Part shown: one piece after another, positions 46,274 to 55,188 of the stretch
Numbering within the stretch: the first letter of the stretch is position 1
Layout of the letters: each line of letters starts with the position of its first letter
From: Dokdonella_A sp046347015
GTDB taxonomy: Bacteria > Pseudomonadota > Gammaproteobacteria > Xanthomonadales > Rhodanobacteraceae
Direction: 5' to 3'
Length of the DNA: 64,000 bases
NCBI GenBank assembly: GCA_046347015.1
Contig: JAXMHA010000001.1
Location: forward strand, 62,001-126,000
Notes under the pieces: model-generated
Databases searched by the model: none
What the model saw: only the letters and a program-made list of their open reading frames with translations
What the model was told of the DNA's origin: nothing
Position numbers and translations under genes: made by a program

Positions 46274-46723
46274 TCAGGCGCTCGCGACGCGGAGAGGAAT
46301 GGCGGCCTGGCGCCGAGGTTTGCCGGCGAGGGTCAAGTCCGCCAACGTCACGCTGTCGAGCGCGCTCGCGATGGCGCGGTTGATCTGTTGCCAGTTGACG
46401 CGCACGCCGCAATGCCGCTCCCGATCGCACAACCCCGGTTGCGCACCGCACTCGGTCATGCCGATCGGGCCTTCCATCGCCACGACGATGTCCGCCACCG
46501 TGATGCGTTCGGCGCGGCGCGCGAGGCGGTAGCCGCCGCTTGCGCCCCGCTGCGAAACGACGAGCCCTGCATGCGCGAGCTGTTTCAGGAGTTTCGATAC
46601 CGTCGGCAGTTCGAGGCGAGCGTCGTCGGCCAACTGCTGGGCGCTCGCGAAACCCGCCTCGGCGTCCGCGAGGCAGGACATGACCACGGTGGCATAGTCC
46701 GTCAGCTTGCTGACCCGCAACAT
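46274..46723 (-). CDS. sufR: Rrf2-family SUF system regulator (IscR-like)
   Basis: Predicted 149-residue regulator. ATG 46723 follows a GGAGAGG ribosome site. The winged helix (MLRVSKLTDYATVVMSCLAD, TVSKLLKQLAHAGLVVSQRG, GGYRLAR) is followed by three cysteines (Cys92, Cys99, Cys105), the usual [2Fe-2S] ligands of IscR-type sensors. It resembles the 'SUF system Fe-S cluster assembly regulator' of gammaproteobacteria. It heads the operon and probably controls it by sensing cluster status. The symbol sufR is used loosely; the protein is not the cyanobacterial DeoR-type SufR. Confidence 0.9.
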   Translation of the reverse strand: MLRVSKLTDYATVVMSCLADAEAGFASAQQLADDARLELPTVSKLLKQLAHAGLVVSQRGASGGYRLARRAERITVADIVVAMEGPIGMTECGAQPGLCDRERHCGVRVNWQQINRAIASALDSVTLADLTLAGKPRRQAAIPLRVASA

Positions 46724-47094
46724 CACCCACCTCTCCGGCAACGCCGATTGGCTCGCCGCCAAACCCGTAAATGTGTACCGAAATGGTACTGTTTGCAGTG
46801 CAGCGAATCAATGCCGGCCATGTACCGGGCCTGACCGTCGCGCCACGCAACCGGCAGCACGCAAGCCAACCGCGAATTCGCGAAAAGTCACGTTGCCGTC
46901 ACGCATCGGCGAGTGTCTCCGTGGCATAATTCTCCGTGGACGTTCCGGATCGATACCGAAGGTCATCCGCACTTCGTGCGGCACCGGTCCGGGAATCATT
47001 GCAAGTCGACGCGAACGCTTGCCGCCCCGGAACCGGGTCGCGCGCAGCGACGGGGTCGGCTTTGTCCAACGCACTGCAGGGCACGTCAAACTTC
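46724..47094. other. Divergent intergenic region, 371 bases
   Basis: This region lies between the SUF regulator (reverse) and the LRR gene (forward). It holds the predicted SUF promoter/operator at 46775-46811. A good -10 (CATAAT, 46924-46929) points to the LRR gene, but no matching -35 was found. No coding frame with protein-like features was seen. Confidence 0.5.
46775..46811 (-). promoter_or_regulatory. Predicted SUF operon promoter with overlapping operator-like palindrome
   Basis: On the reverse strand, -35 TTGATT (46811-46806), 17 bases, then -10 TACCAT (46788-46783). A palindrome GTACC-N5-GGTAC (46775-46789) overlaps the -10 and could be the Rrf2 regulator's binding site. The transcription start would be some 50 bases before the regulator ATG. 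Confidence 0.5.
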
Positions 47095-48273
47095 ATGTTC
47101 GGTCTCAACTCGGCAAGCGCAAGGGTACGACGGCATTCGGGTATCTGGCCGGCACCTTCCGTCGCGATCGCCATTGCCCTCGGCGCCTCGGCGCTTGCCG
47201 CACCGGATTCGTCGGCTGCGATTTCCGCTACCGAGCGCGCAGTGCTGACCGGCATCTACGACAGCGCCGGTGGCGACAACTGGACGAACAGCAACGGCTG
47301 GATGGGCGCGTCCGGAACCGAGTGCACCTGGTTCGGCGTCCATTGCAATTCATCGAACACCGCGGTCACGGCCGTAATGCTGTCGAACAACAACCTCGTC
47401 GGCTCGCTGCCGGTTTCTCTCGACGACCTGCCCTCGCTGCAGTACTTCGACGTCAGCGAAAACCGCTTGTCCGGCAGCCTCCCGGCGATCGATGCGCTGG
47501 CGTCGCTGGTGTCGTTCGATGCGGCCCAGAACGCCTTCAGCGGCCCGGTACCGAACCTTGCCGGCCATTCGGCCCTGGAAGCCTACGACGTCCACGCCAA
47601 CCAGTTGACCGGGCCGATTCCGGCGCTCACCGGACTCGGCATGCTGTCGAACGCGTACTTTGGCGGCAACCGCCTCAGCGGCAGCCTGCCGTCGTTCGCC
47701 GGACTCACCAACCTCGCGGGCTTTTCGGCGGACCACAACCAGTTGACCGGTGGCATTCCGTCACTGGCCGGCTTGTCGAAACTGACGTTTTTCGACGTCA
47801 ACGACAATGCCTTGAGCGGTCCCCTGCCTTCCTTTGCGGGACTTTCGTCGGTCGTCCGTTTCTACGCTTACGACAACCGGCTCACCGGGTCGATCCCGAA
47901 CATGTCGGACATGGTCCTGCTCGGGAACTTCAATGTTTCCAACAACCAACTGACCGGAACGCCGCCGTCGATCTCGAACCTGGTGAAGCTCACGTCCTAC
48001 AACGTCTCCTACAACCAGTTGACCGGTCCGGCGCCGGCGATCCTGCCGTTGCCCATCCTGCACGTCTATTACATCGGCGAGAACCAGTTCACCGGCCCAC
48101 CTCCGGAGCTGCCGCAGCCCTACCCGCTGTGGCAGGGTTACGTGTCGCTGTGCCCGAACGGCCTCGACCACGTCGAATCGGCGGATTGGGACTACCTGAC
48201 CGAAAGGTCGCCTTGGTACCAGAACTGCGTACCGGTGACCGACCTGATTTTCGCGGACGGCTTCGACCCCTGA
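47095..48273 (+). CDS. Secreted leucine-rich repeat protein
   Basis: Predicted 392-residue protein starting at ATG 47095 (MFGLNSASARVRRH); upstream starts cannot be excluded since the ribosome site is weak. A signal sequence (SVAIAIALGASALAA) precedes an LRR cap: ERAVLTGIYDSAGGDNWTNS and GTECTWFGVHCNS, as in plant-type LRR proteins. About ten irregular repeats of 21-24 residues follow with the pattern N.L.G..P....L..L..F...N. The protein ends in DLIFADGFDP. I know similar IFADGFD/E endings from many exported Xanthomonadales proteins; this is from memory, not from a search. Protein-binding at the cell surface is plausible. Confidence 0.85.
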   Translation: MFGLNSASARVRRHSGIWPAPSVAIAIALGASALAAPDSSAAISATERAVLTGIYDSAGGDNWTNSNGWMGASGTECTWFGVHCNSSNTAVTAVMLSNNNLVGSLPVSLDDLPSLQYFDVSENRLSGSLPAIDALASLVSFDAAQNAFSGPVPNLAGHSALEAYDVHANQLTGPIPALTGLGMLSNAYFGGNRLSGSLPSFAGLTNLAGFSADHNQLTGGIPSLAGLSKLTFFDVNDNALSGPLPSFAGLSSVVRFYAYDNRLTGSIPNMSDMVLLGNFNVSNNQLTGTPPSISNLVKLTSYNVSYNQLTGPAPAILPLPILHVYYIGENQFTGPPPELPQPYPLWQGYVSLCPNGLDHVESADWDYLTERSPWYQNCVPVTDLIFADGFDP

Positions 48274-48356
48274 CCCGGCGTGGCAACCGGCCGTTCGCCT
48301 GACGCTGCCACCGGGGACGATGGACTAGACTTCCCCGCTCGATCCGGGGGTTCCAC

Positions 48357-49421
48357 GTGACCTTATCGCCCGAGCGTCGCGCGTCGCTGTGTGCCTTCGC
48401 CGAAGCGGCGCTCGCGTCCGGACCGGTCGCGGTCGAACCCGCCTCCGCCGACGCGAGTTTCCGCAGCTATTGGCGTGTCACGACGCGCGATGGCACCCGC
48501 TACGTCGTGATGGACGCACCACCGGGCCACGAGGATCCAACGCCCTGGCTCGACATCGGGCGCCGGCTGCGCGCCGCCGGCCTGCACGCGCCGGAAGTGC
48601 ACGCGGCGGATCGCGACGCCGGGTTCGTCCTGATGGAAGATCTCGGCGACCGGACCTACCTGCCGCTCCTCGACGACGCATCCGCGGACACGTTGTACGC
48701 GCCGGCGTTCGATGCACTGCTGCGGATGCAACGCGACGTCGAGATCGCCGGCCTGCCGGCCTATTCGCGCGCGAAGCTCGTCGAGGAAATGGAACTGATG
48801 CCCCGGTGGTTCCTCGGCCGGCACCTTGGCTTCACGCCGTCGTGCGAGGAATGGGACGTCCTCGAGGCCGCGTTCACCCGCCTCGTGCACGCCGCGTTCG
48901 AGCAGCCCCGCGTGTTCGTGCACCGCGACTACCACAGCCGCAACCTGATGCTGACCCTAAGCAACGTTCCCGGCATCGTCGATTTCCAGGACGCGTGCAT
49001 CGGTCCCGTCACGTACGACCTCGTGTCGCTGCTGCGCGATTGCTACATCGCCTGGCCATCGGCGCGGGTCGACGCATGGGCCGACGCGTATCGCATCCGC
49101 CTGGAAAAGGCCGGCGTCATCCGCAACGGCGTCGAGCCGGTGACATTCCGGCGCTGGTTCGACCTTGCCGGACTGCAGCGGCACACCAAGGTGCTCGGCA
49201 TCTTCTGCCGCCTGTGGTACCGCGACGGCAAGCGCCAGTATCTCGACGACTTGCCGCGCGTGTGGGGCTACACGATCAGGGTGGCCCGGTCATACCCGGA
49301 ATTCGGTGCATTCGCCGACCTCCTCGAGGCAGCCCTCGGCACGCAGGGTGAAGCGACGCTCGCGATGGCCCGAACACCGGCGCCCGATGGCGGCCCGGGC
49401 GCGAATTCCGCGCGGCCATGA
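48357..49421 (+). CDS. amgK: Anomeric MurNAc/GlcNAc kinase
   Basis: Predicted 354-residue aminoglycoside-phosphotransferase-fold kinase starting at GTG 48357. Key parts: DASFRSYWRVTTRDGTRYVV (nucleotide loop), FVLMEDLGDRTYL (hinge), VFVHRDYHSRNLML (catalytic loop with Asp) and VPGIVDFQDACIGPVTYDLV (DFQD metal site). AmgK phosphorylates MurNAc at C1 in cell-wall recycling and so bypasses de novo UDP-MurNAc synthesis. Its stop overlaps the next start (ATGA), and the AmgK-MurU pair is the diagnostic order of this pathway. Confidence 0.93.
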   Translation: MTLSPERRASLCAFAEAALASGPVAVEPASADASFRSYWRVTTRDGTRYVVMDAPPGHEDPTPWLDIGRRLRAAGLHAPEVHAADRDAGFVLMEDLGDRTYLPLLDDASADTLYAPAFDALLRMQRDVEIAGLPAYSRAKLVEEMELMPRWFLGRHLGFTPSCEEWDVLEAAFTRLVHAAFEQPRVFVHRDYHSRNLMLTLSNVPGIVDFQDACIGPVTYDLVSLLRDCYIAWPSARVDAWADAYRIRLEKAGVIRNGVEPVTFRRWFDLAGLQRHTKVLGIFCRLWYRDGKRQYLDDLPRVWGYTIRVARSYPEFGAFADLLEAALGTQGEATLAMARTPAPDGGPGANSARP

Positions 49422-50149
49422 TCGCGCATGCGCTGATCTTCGCCGCCGGCCGCGGCGAACGGATGCGCCCGCTGACGGATGCGACGCCGAAGCCGCTGCT
49501 TCCGGTTGGCGGCAAACCGCTGATCGAATGGCACCTCGAGCGACTCGCCGCGGCGGGGGTCCGCACGGTCGTCATCAACACCTCGCACCTTGCCGAACGA
49601 TTCCCGCCCACGCTCGGCGATGGTTCGCGCTGGCGCCTCGAGATCCGCTACAGCCACGAGGGTGCGGTGCCGCTCGAAACCGGCGGCGGGCTGCTGCACG
49701 CGCTGCCGTTGCTTGGCGGCGATCCGTTCCTCGCCGTCAACGGCGACATCTGGACCGATTTCGACTTCCGCGCGCTGCCATCCGCTCCAGCCGGCGCAGC
49801 GCACCTCGTGCTGGTCGGCAATCCACCGTGGCATCCCCGCGGCGACTTCGGCGTCGACGCCGACGGCAGGATCCACCCGTACCCCGATTCACCGTCGCGA
49901 TTGCCGCTGCAGGCGTTGACATTCGCCGGCATCGGCGTCTACCGGCCCGGGGTGCTCGACGGCTGGCGGGAAATCATCGGCAACGCGCCCGGCACCGGCG
50001 AGTCTCCACCGCGATTCCCGTTGACGCCGCTGCTGCGCGCGTGGATGCCCGACGCGGTGTCGTTCCAGCGTCACGCGGGCGCGTGGCACGACATCGGCAC
50101 CAGCGATCGCCTGCGCGAACTCGACACGAAGTTGTCCCGCGGGAATTGA
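49418..50149 (+). CDS. murU: N-acetylmuramate alpha-1-phosphate uridylyltransferase
   Basis: Predicted 243-residue nucleotidyltransferase whose ATG overlaps the amgK stop by four bases. The N-terminal signature ALIFAAGRGERMRPLTDATP, then KPLLPVGGKPLIEWHL, is followed by ETGGGLLHALPLL and the metal-binding NGDIWTDFDF. It turns MurNAc-1-P and UTP into UDP-MurNAc, completing the recycling route that gives intrinsic fosfomycin tolerance in pseudomonads. Function is assigned from the amgK partner and family features. Confidence 0.93.
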   Translation: MIAHALIFAAGRGERMRPLTDATPKPLLPVGGKPLIEWHLERLAAAGVRTVVINTSHLAERFPPTLGDGSRWRLEIRYSHEGAVPLETGGGLLHALPLLGGDPFLAVNGDIWTDFDFRALPSAPAGAAHLVLVGNPPWHPRGDFGVDADGRIHPYPDSPSRLPLQALTFAGIGVYRPGVLDGWREIIGNAPGTGESPPRFPLTPLLRAWMPDAVSFQRHAGAWHDIGTSDRLRELDTKLSRGN

Positions 50150-50180
50150 AGGGCGCGGTCCTCACCGCGGGAATCCAGCG

Positions 50181-50894
50181 TCAGCAATTGCCGGCGAATA
50201 CGCCGCGGAGAAACGGCACCGTGACGCGGCGCTGCTCGGCCAGCGCAGCCTGGTCGATGTGGCCAATGTCGGCGACGAGTGCCGCGAGGTCACGGTGGCG
50301 ATGCGCGAACAACCAATCGAGCGCGTCGCCGGTCAGTTCGAGTCCGCGCGACCGGGCCAGCCGGCGCAAGGCTTCGCGGCGCCCCGCTTCATCGAGCGCC
50401 TCCAGCCTCGCCTGGGTCGCGGCGGCGAGGCGCGACACGAGATCGGGCAGCGCGAAGCCGGCATGGGCGGGCGAGCCGACGGCAGCGAACAGCATGGCCG
50501 CGCCGGCGGCTCGCGCACGGTTGTGGAACGCGAACAACGCGCGCTCGGCTTCCGGCCGGCCGGCCGCCGCATCGACATCGTCGATGGCATAGAGGCACTC
50601 GCCCGAAACTTCCGCCAGCGCCTCGCCGGCCGTTGCGGCAATGCTCCGCAGCGGGACGTACTGGGCGCGGCGCCCCTGCGCGGTCGCGGCGGCGCAGGCC
50701 CCGATCAGGAGGTGCGTCTTGCCGCTCGCATGCGGGCCGGCGACGAACACGGACCGCGGCGCCGCACCGTCGCCCACGACGCACGCGCGCACCGACGCGA
50801 CCGCGATGGCATTGCCGGAGCCGAGGAACTCGTCCAGTCGCTGGTGCGCCGGCCACCGCAGGCCGAGCGGAATCTGGGCCGGGCGTGACGTCAC
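50181..50894 (-). CDS. hda: DnaA regulatory inactivator Hda
   Basis: Predicted 237-residue AAA+ protein starting at GTG 50894, which overlaps the AI-2E permease stop by four bases (GTGA). The N-terminus QIPLGLRWPAHQRLDEF fits the clamp-binding motif region (QxxLxL) of Hda. Walker A is GPHASGKTHLL and a Walker B-like CLYAIDDVDAA follows; sensor regions end with HRHRDLAALVADIGHID. Hda with the sliding clamp stimulates ATP hydrolysis by DnaA to limit re-initiation. Gene order with the next three genes is typical of Xanthomonadales. Confidence 0.92.
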   Translation of the reverse strand: MTSRPAQIPLGLRWPAHQRLDEFLGSGNAIAVASVRACVVGDGAAPRSVFVAGPHASGKTHLLIGACAAATAQGRRAQYVPLRSIAATAGEALAEVSGECLYAIDDVDAAAGRPEAERALFAFHNRARAAGAAMLFAAVGSPAHAGFALPDLVSRLAAATQARLEALDEAGRREALRRLARSRGLELTGDALDWLFAHRHRDLAALVADIGHIDQAALAEQRRVTVPFLRGVFAGNC

Positions 50895-52039
50895 GCTTCG
50901 TCGCGGAATCGGCCCGCCGGAGTGCCAGTGTCCACCGAACCCGACGGCGGCGGCACGGCCACGGTCGACGGCGTGGCGTGGGACTGGTACAGGGCGCTCG
51001 CACGGTAGCGCTCATATACGTAGGACAGCAATACGCCGATGACCGACGCCACCGGCAACGCCAGCAACACTCCGAGGAACCCGAACAGCTCGCCACCGGC
51101 CAGCACCGCGAAGATCACCGCCACGGGGTGCAGCCCGATCTTGTTGCCCACGAGGCGCGGTACGAGCACGTAACCCTCCAGCCCCTGCCCGATGCCGAAC
51201 ACCAGGACGACGAGGAGCGGATGCCACCAATCCTGGTACTGCACCACCGCGGCCACCAGCGCCGCGATGATCCCCGTGATCGCGCCGAGATACGGCACGA
51301 AGCTGATCAGGCCGGCGATCATGCCGATCAGCGGTCCGACCTCGAGCCCGACCAGCCACAACGCGACGGCGTAGTAGACGCCAAGCGCGATCATCACGCT
51401 CAGTTGCCCGCGCAGGAAAGCGCCCAGCATCGAATCCGAGTCGCGCGCGAGGCGGGAGACTGTCGGCTCGATCGCGCGCGGCAACAGCGCGTGCACGCGG
51501 TCGACCAGCGCATCCCAGTCGCGCAACAGGTAGAACGAAACCACCGGGACCAGCAGCACGTTGACGACCCAGCCGATCACGGCGAGCCCGGACTTCGACA
51601 CCGTCGCCAGCAGCCAGGCTGCGATGCCACCCGCCTCCTTCCAGTGCGCCTGCAGGACGCCGATCAACTGACGGGTGTCGAGTGTGTCGGGGGCAAAGCC
51701 GAAGTGCTGGACGAGCCACGGCGTCGCGCGCGTCTGGAACCAGTCGATCCATACCGGCAACTGGGACAGGAACTTGCCGATCTGCCGCTCGATGAAGGGC
51801 ACCAGCAGCAACAACACGGCCACCAGCAACAGCACGACGACGACGAACACGATCGCGGTGCCGAGTGAACGCGGCACGCGCAGGCGTTCGAGCCGGTCGA
51901 CCAGCGGGTCGCCGAGGTACGCGAACAACGCAGCCACCGCGAACGGCGTCAGCACGGGCGCCAACAGGTACAGCACGGCCGCCAGCAAGGCGGCCAGGAT
52001 CAGCCATTGCACGCGCAGGTCGAGGGGCCGGCGGGTCAC
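50891..52039 (-). CDS. AI-2E (PerM) family membrane protein
   Basis: Predicted 382-residue inner-membrane protein starting at GTG 52039, overlapping the previous stop by four bases. Seven to eight hydrophobic helices are visible (LVQWLILAALLAAVL region, VFVVVVLLLVAVLLLLVPFI, LAVIGWVVNVLLVPVVSFYL, IGMIAGLISFVPYLGAITGI, VIFAVLAGGELFGFLGVLLA). The SFVPYLG and GELFGFLGVLLALP blocks are typical. Family members are exporters or Na+/H+ antiporters; the actual substrate is unclear. Confidence 0.9.
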   Translation of the reverse strand: MTRRPLDLRVQWLILAALLAAVLYLLAPVLTPFAVAALFAYLGDPLVDRLERLRVPRSLGTAIVFVVVVLLLVAVLLLLVPFIERQIGKFLSQLPVWIDWFQTRATPWLVQHFGFAPDTLDTRQLIGVLQAHWKEAGGIAAWLLATVSKSGLAVIGWVVNVLLVPVVSFYLLRDWDALVDRVHALLPRAIEPTVSRLARDSDSMLGAFLRGQLSVMIALGVYYAVALWLVGLEVGPLIGMIAGLISFVPYLGAITGIIAALVAAVVQYQDWWHPLLVVLVFGIGQGLEGYVLVPRLVGNKIGLHPVAVIFAVLAGGELFGFLGVLLALPVASVIGVLLSYVYERYRASALYQSHATPSTVAVPPPSGSVDTGTPAGRFRDEA

Positions 52040-52599
52040 GGGTGTTGCGCTCCCGATGGGCTGGACAGGATCCGCCGTCCCCGGGTCGCGACGTAGTGGA
52101 CGCCGCTCGCGACGGTCAACACGGCGGTCGCGAACGCGAGGCCCCGGATCAGGCCGAACGTGTCGAGGTTCGCGCGCCAGAGGTGCACGAGGGTCGCCAG
52201 CACATACACGATCTGCACGACCGTCGTCAGCTTCGACAGCGCGCTCGGTTCGGCGTCGAAGCGCCCGCGCAGGAGATGCATCGCGATCGCGCCGGCGAGG
52301 ATGACGATATCGCGGCCAATCACGAGTGCCGCCAACCAGACCGCGACGACGCCGCCGCGCGCCAGCCACAGGAACGCAGCCATCAGCAGGATCTTGTCGG
52401 CCAGCGGATCGAGCATTCCACCGAGCCAGCTGCGCCAACCGAACCGCCGGGCGAGGAACCCGTCGAGCGCATCGCTGATCCCGGCGGCCGCCGCCACCAC
52501 GAGCGCGAGGCCCCAGCGCTGCCCGGCGATCAGGGCGCACATCGGCACGACCAGCACGATGCGCAGGATCGTGATGAGGTTGGGCAGGTGGCGCAGCAC
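52036..52599 (-). CDS. CDP-alcohol phosphatidyltransferase family protein
   Basis: Predicted 187-residue membrane enzyme. GTG 52599 (MLRHLPNLITILR) is preferred; ATG 52638 would add 13 residues and overlap the upstream gene by 26 bases. The catalytic motif is intact: DALDGFLARR...GGMLDPLADK (D-x2-DG-x2-AR-x8-G-x3-D-x3-D). Several transmembrane helices are present. It resembles PgsA-like enzymes but could be a different CDP-alcohol transferase; pgsA itself is expected near uvrC, which is not here. It lies in an operon with DUF2066 upstream and the AI-2E permease downstream. Confidence 0.88.
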   Translation of the reverse strand: MLRHLPNLITILRIVLVVPMCALIAGQRWGLALVVAAAAGISDALDGFLARRFGWRSWLGGMLDPLADKILLMAAFLWLARGGVVAVWLAALVIGRDIVILAGAIAMHLLRGRFDAEPSALSKLTTVVQIVYVLATLVHLWRANLDTFGLIRGLAFATAVLTVASGVHYVATRGRRILSSPSGAQHP

Positions 52600-52612
52600 G
52601 TCGGCCGGACGC

Positions 52613-53266
52613 TCAGTGCTGGAGCGCCAGCATCGCATCGACGCCCGGTGTCAACGGCCGCGTGGCGTCGATCGCCAGCGTGCCTTCGAGGCCGATCGCG
52701 TTGAGGAATTCCGGCAACCCCGTGGCCAATGCGAGTTTCACCTGCAGGCGATCGCCGTCGGCTGCGACCGGATCGACCGCGGTCACGAAGTTGTCGTGCG
52801 CGAGATACCCGATCACACGGGCGTAGTCTTCCGCCGAGCCGATGCCGCCGATCGAGACGGTCACTTGGCTCGGCGTCGCGGAAGGTGTCGTGGCGGTGCT
52901 GCCGGAGGCGAGGCCCAGCCGTGCGATCAACGCGTCGACGCCATTGCGGTCGAACTCGGCGACCAGCCGGAGCCCCGCGGCGCCGGTCGCCGTATCCGGC
53001 TCCGACTTGTACTGGTACTGCAGCACCAGGCGCGAGGCCGCGGCGGCCGCCTTCACGACGTCGGGCCGCGTCGCGGCCGCGGCATCGCCGCTGACATCCG
53101 TGATGACCTCGACCAGGGCCTTCTGCAACGCCGCGTCGCGATCGGCATCGGACTGCGAGGCGACCGGAGCCTCGCCCGAATACGTGTCCGGCGCCGCGCT
53201 TGCCCGGGTCGCCACGACGGGGAACAACAGTAGCGCGAGCAGCGTTCCGATGATGGCCTTGTGCAT
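52613..53266 (-). CDS. DUF2066 exported protein
   Basis: Predicted 217-residue protein starting at ATG 53266. The signal peptide (AIIGTLLALLLFPVVATRASA) is cut before APDTYSGEAPV. The domain contains DADRDAALQKALVEVITDVS, LQYQYKSEPD, GLRLVAEFDRNGVDALIARL and a final LALATGLPEFLNAIGLEGTL. Function is unknown, but the gene is consistently first in the DUF2066 / CDP-alcohol transferase / AI-2E / hda run. It is divergent from purM, with 124 bases between. Confidence 0.85.
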   Translation of the reverse strand: MHKAIIGTLLALLLFPVVATRASAAPDTYSGEAPVASQSDADRDAALQKALVEVITDVSGDAAAATRPDVVKAAAAASRLVLQYQYKSEPDTATGAAGLRLVAEFDRNGVDALIARLGLASGSTATTPSATPSQVTVSIGGIGSAEDYARVIGYLAHDNFVTAVDPVAADGDRLQVKLALATGLPEFLNAIGLEGTLAIDATRPLTPGVDAMLALQH

Positions 53267-53390
53267 CCTGCCGGTCTCCGTTCTCCGCACCCGGCCAGTC
53301 TGCCGAAAGGCCACGGTGGCGTCCATCGGCACGCCCGGGACGGCCTGGGCCCGGTGCTATCATGCGCCCCCGCATCGACGCACCGAGGCC

Positions 53391-54458
53391 ATGCCGGAAG
53401 CCAGGGACTCGCTGAGTTACCGCAAGGCCGGCGTCGACATCGATGCCGGGAATGCGGTCGTCGAGGGCATCAAGCCGCACGCACGGCGCACGCTGCGCCC
53501 GGAAGTCCTTGCCGGACTCGGCGGGTTCGGCGCGTTGTTCGAACTCGGGCGCCGCTGGCGCGAACCGGTCCTGGTGTCCGGTACCGACGGTGTCGGCACG
53601 AAGCTGAAGCTCGCGCAGCAGCTCGGGCGCCACGACACGATCGGCATCGACCTCGTTGCGATGTCCGTCAACGACATCCTGGTGCAGGGCGCCGAACCGC
53701 TGTTCTTCCTCGACTACTTCGCGACGGGACACCTCGACGTCGAGACGACCGTGCGCGTCGTCGCCGGCATCGCCAAGGGCTGTGAAGCCGCCGGTTGCGC
53801 GTTGGTCGGCGGAGAAACCGCCGAGATGCCCGACATGTACCCGCCCGGCGAGTACGACCTGGCCGGTTTCGCGGTCGGCGCGGTCGAGAAAGCGGAACTG
53901 ATCGACGGCGCCGCGGTGCGTGCCGGCGACGTGATCCTCGGCATCCCGTCGTCAGGCGCGCATTCGAACGGCTACTCGCTGATCCGCCGGATCGTCGCGC
54001 GGGCCGGCATCACGGTCGACAACGGCGGTTTCGCGCTCGATGTCGGTGGCGCGCGCCTCGACGACGCGCTGCTCGCGCCGACGACGATCTACGTCAAGCC
54101 AGTCCTCGCGCTGCTCGCCGCGGCCCGCTCCGGCGGCCCGCCGATCCACGGCATGGCGCACATCACCGGCGGCGGGCTGAAGGAAAACATCGTCCGTGTC
54201 GTGCCGGACGCCCTCGGCATCCGGATCGACACCGGGTCCTGGCGGATGCCGCCGTTGTTCGAATGGCTCGCGCGCGAAGGCAGCGTCGCGCCCGCGGAAA
54301 TGTGGCGCACGTTCAACTGCGGCATCGGCTTTGCGTTGATCGTCGCACCGGATGCCGCGAGCACCGTCGCCGATTTCCTTTCCGGACACGGCCTCCCGGC
54401 ATTCCCGATCGGCGCGGTCGTGTCGGCGGCCGGCGGGGAACGCGTGGCGATCGCGTGA
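53391..54458 (+). CDS. purM: Phosphoribosylformylglycinamidine cyclo-ligase
   Basis: Predicted 355-residue AIR synthetase; it closes the imidazole ring of FGAM with ATP in purine synthesis. ATG 53391. Family blocks: SYRKAGVDIDAGNAVVEGIK, VSGTDGVGTKLKLAQQLGRH, DLVAMSVNDILVQGAEPLFF, LDYFATGHLD, GGETAEMPDMYPPGEYDLAG and HITGGGLKENIVRVVPD. It overlaps purN by four bases (GTGA). Confidence 0.97.
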   Translation: MPEARDSLSYRKAGVDIDAGNAVVEGIKPHARRTLRPEVLAGLGGFGALFELGRRWREPVLVSGTDGVGTKLKLAQQLGRHDTIGIDLVAMSVNDILVQGAEPLFFLDYFATGHLDVETTVRVVAGIAKGCEAAGCALVGGETAEMPDMYPPGEYDLAGFAVGAVEKAELIDGAAVRAGDVILGIPSSGAHSNGYSLIRRIVARAGITVDNGGFALDVGGARLDDALLAPTTIYVKPVLALLAAARSGGPPIHGMAHITGGGLKENIVRVVPDALGIRIDTGSWRMPPLFEWLAREGSVAPAEMWRTFNCGIGFALIVAPDAASTVADFLSGHGLPAFPIGAVVSAAGGERVAIA

Positions 54459-55135
54459 CGGCACCGGTGAACCCGTTCCGGATTGCCGTGCTGGCGTCCG
54501 GGCGCGGCAGCAACCTTGCGGCGCTGATCGAGGCCTGCGCCGATGGACGCATCCCGGCGCGCATCGTGCTGGCCGCGAGCGACAAGGTCACCGCGCCGGC
54601 GCTGCGCCTTGCCGAAGCGCGAAGCATCGCGACGCTCGGGCTTGCGCCGCGCGGATATCCCTCCCGCGCCGCCTTCGATGCCGACCTCTTCGCCCGCGTG
54701 GCCGCATCCGGCGCCGACCTCGTCGTGCTGGCCGGTTTCATGCGGATCCTCGATGCCGAGGTGGTCGATGCCTGGGCCGGACGCATCGTCAACATCCACC
54801 CGTCACTGCTGCCGAAGTATCCCGGGCTCGACACCCACCGCCGCGCGCTCGAAGCCGGTGACGCGGCGCATGGCGCCAGTGTCCACTTCGTGACTGCGGA
54901 ACTCGACGGCGGGCCCCTCATCGCGCAAGTCCGCATCGCCACCATGCCCGACGACACGGCCGAATCACTCGCGGCACGCCTCCTGCCTTGCGAGCACGAG
55001 CTGCTGGTCGCCTGCGTCGCGGAAATTGCCAGCGGCCGCATCCGGCTCGATGGTCGGCGCGTGCTGCGGGATGGCAAGCCGCTGGCGCGACCACTCGAGC
55101 TTGCGGCCGGCAAGCTGGTGGCCAGCGCCGCGTGA
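54455..55135 (+). CDS. purN: Phosphoribosylglycinamide formyltransferase
   Basis: Predicted 226-residue enzyme transferring the formyl group from 10-formyl-THF to GAR. GTG 54455 overlaps the purM stop; a second GTG at 54467 (before NPFRIAVLASGRGSN) is equally plausible. Motifs: ASGRGSNLAALIEAC (phosphate loop), VLAGFMRIL, IVNIHPSLLPKYPGLDTHRR (catalytic Asn/His) and GASVHFVTAELDGGPLIAQ with the catalytic Asp. Confidence 0.96.
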   Translation: MTAPVNPFRIAVLASGRGSNLAALIEACADGRIPARIVLAASDKVTAPALRLAEARSIATLGLAPRGYPSRAAFDADLFARVAASGADLVVLAGFMRILDAEVVDAWAGRIVNIHPSLLPKYPGLDTHRRALEAGDAAHGASVHFVTAELDGGPLIAQVRIATMPDDTAESLAARLLPCEHELLVACVAEIASGRIRLDGRRVLRDGKPLARPLELAAGKLVASAA

Positions 55136-55188
55136 GGGCGCGGTTCAGGACGCCGCGGCGACACTCCAGCGTTCCGGATGCCGCAGCG

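Noticed and set aside
54988..55188. Longer DUF3108 start overlapping purN
   Set aside because: The upstream part is an Arg-rich out-of-frame reading of purN; a signal peptide begins right at ATG 55189/55195.
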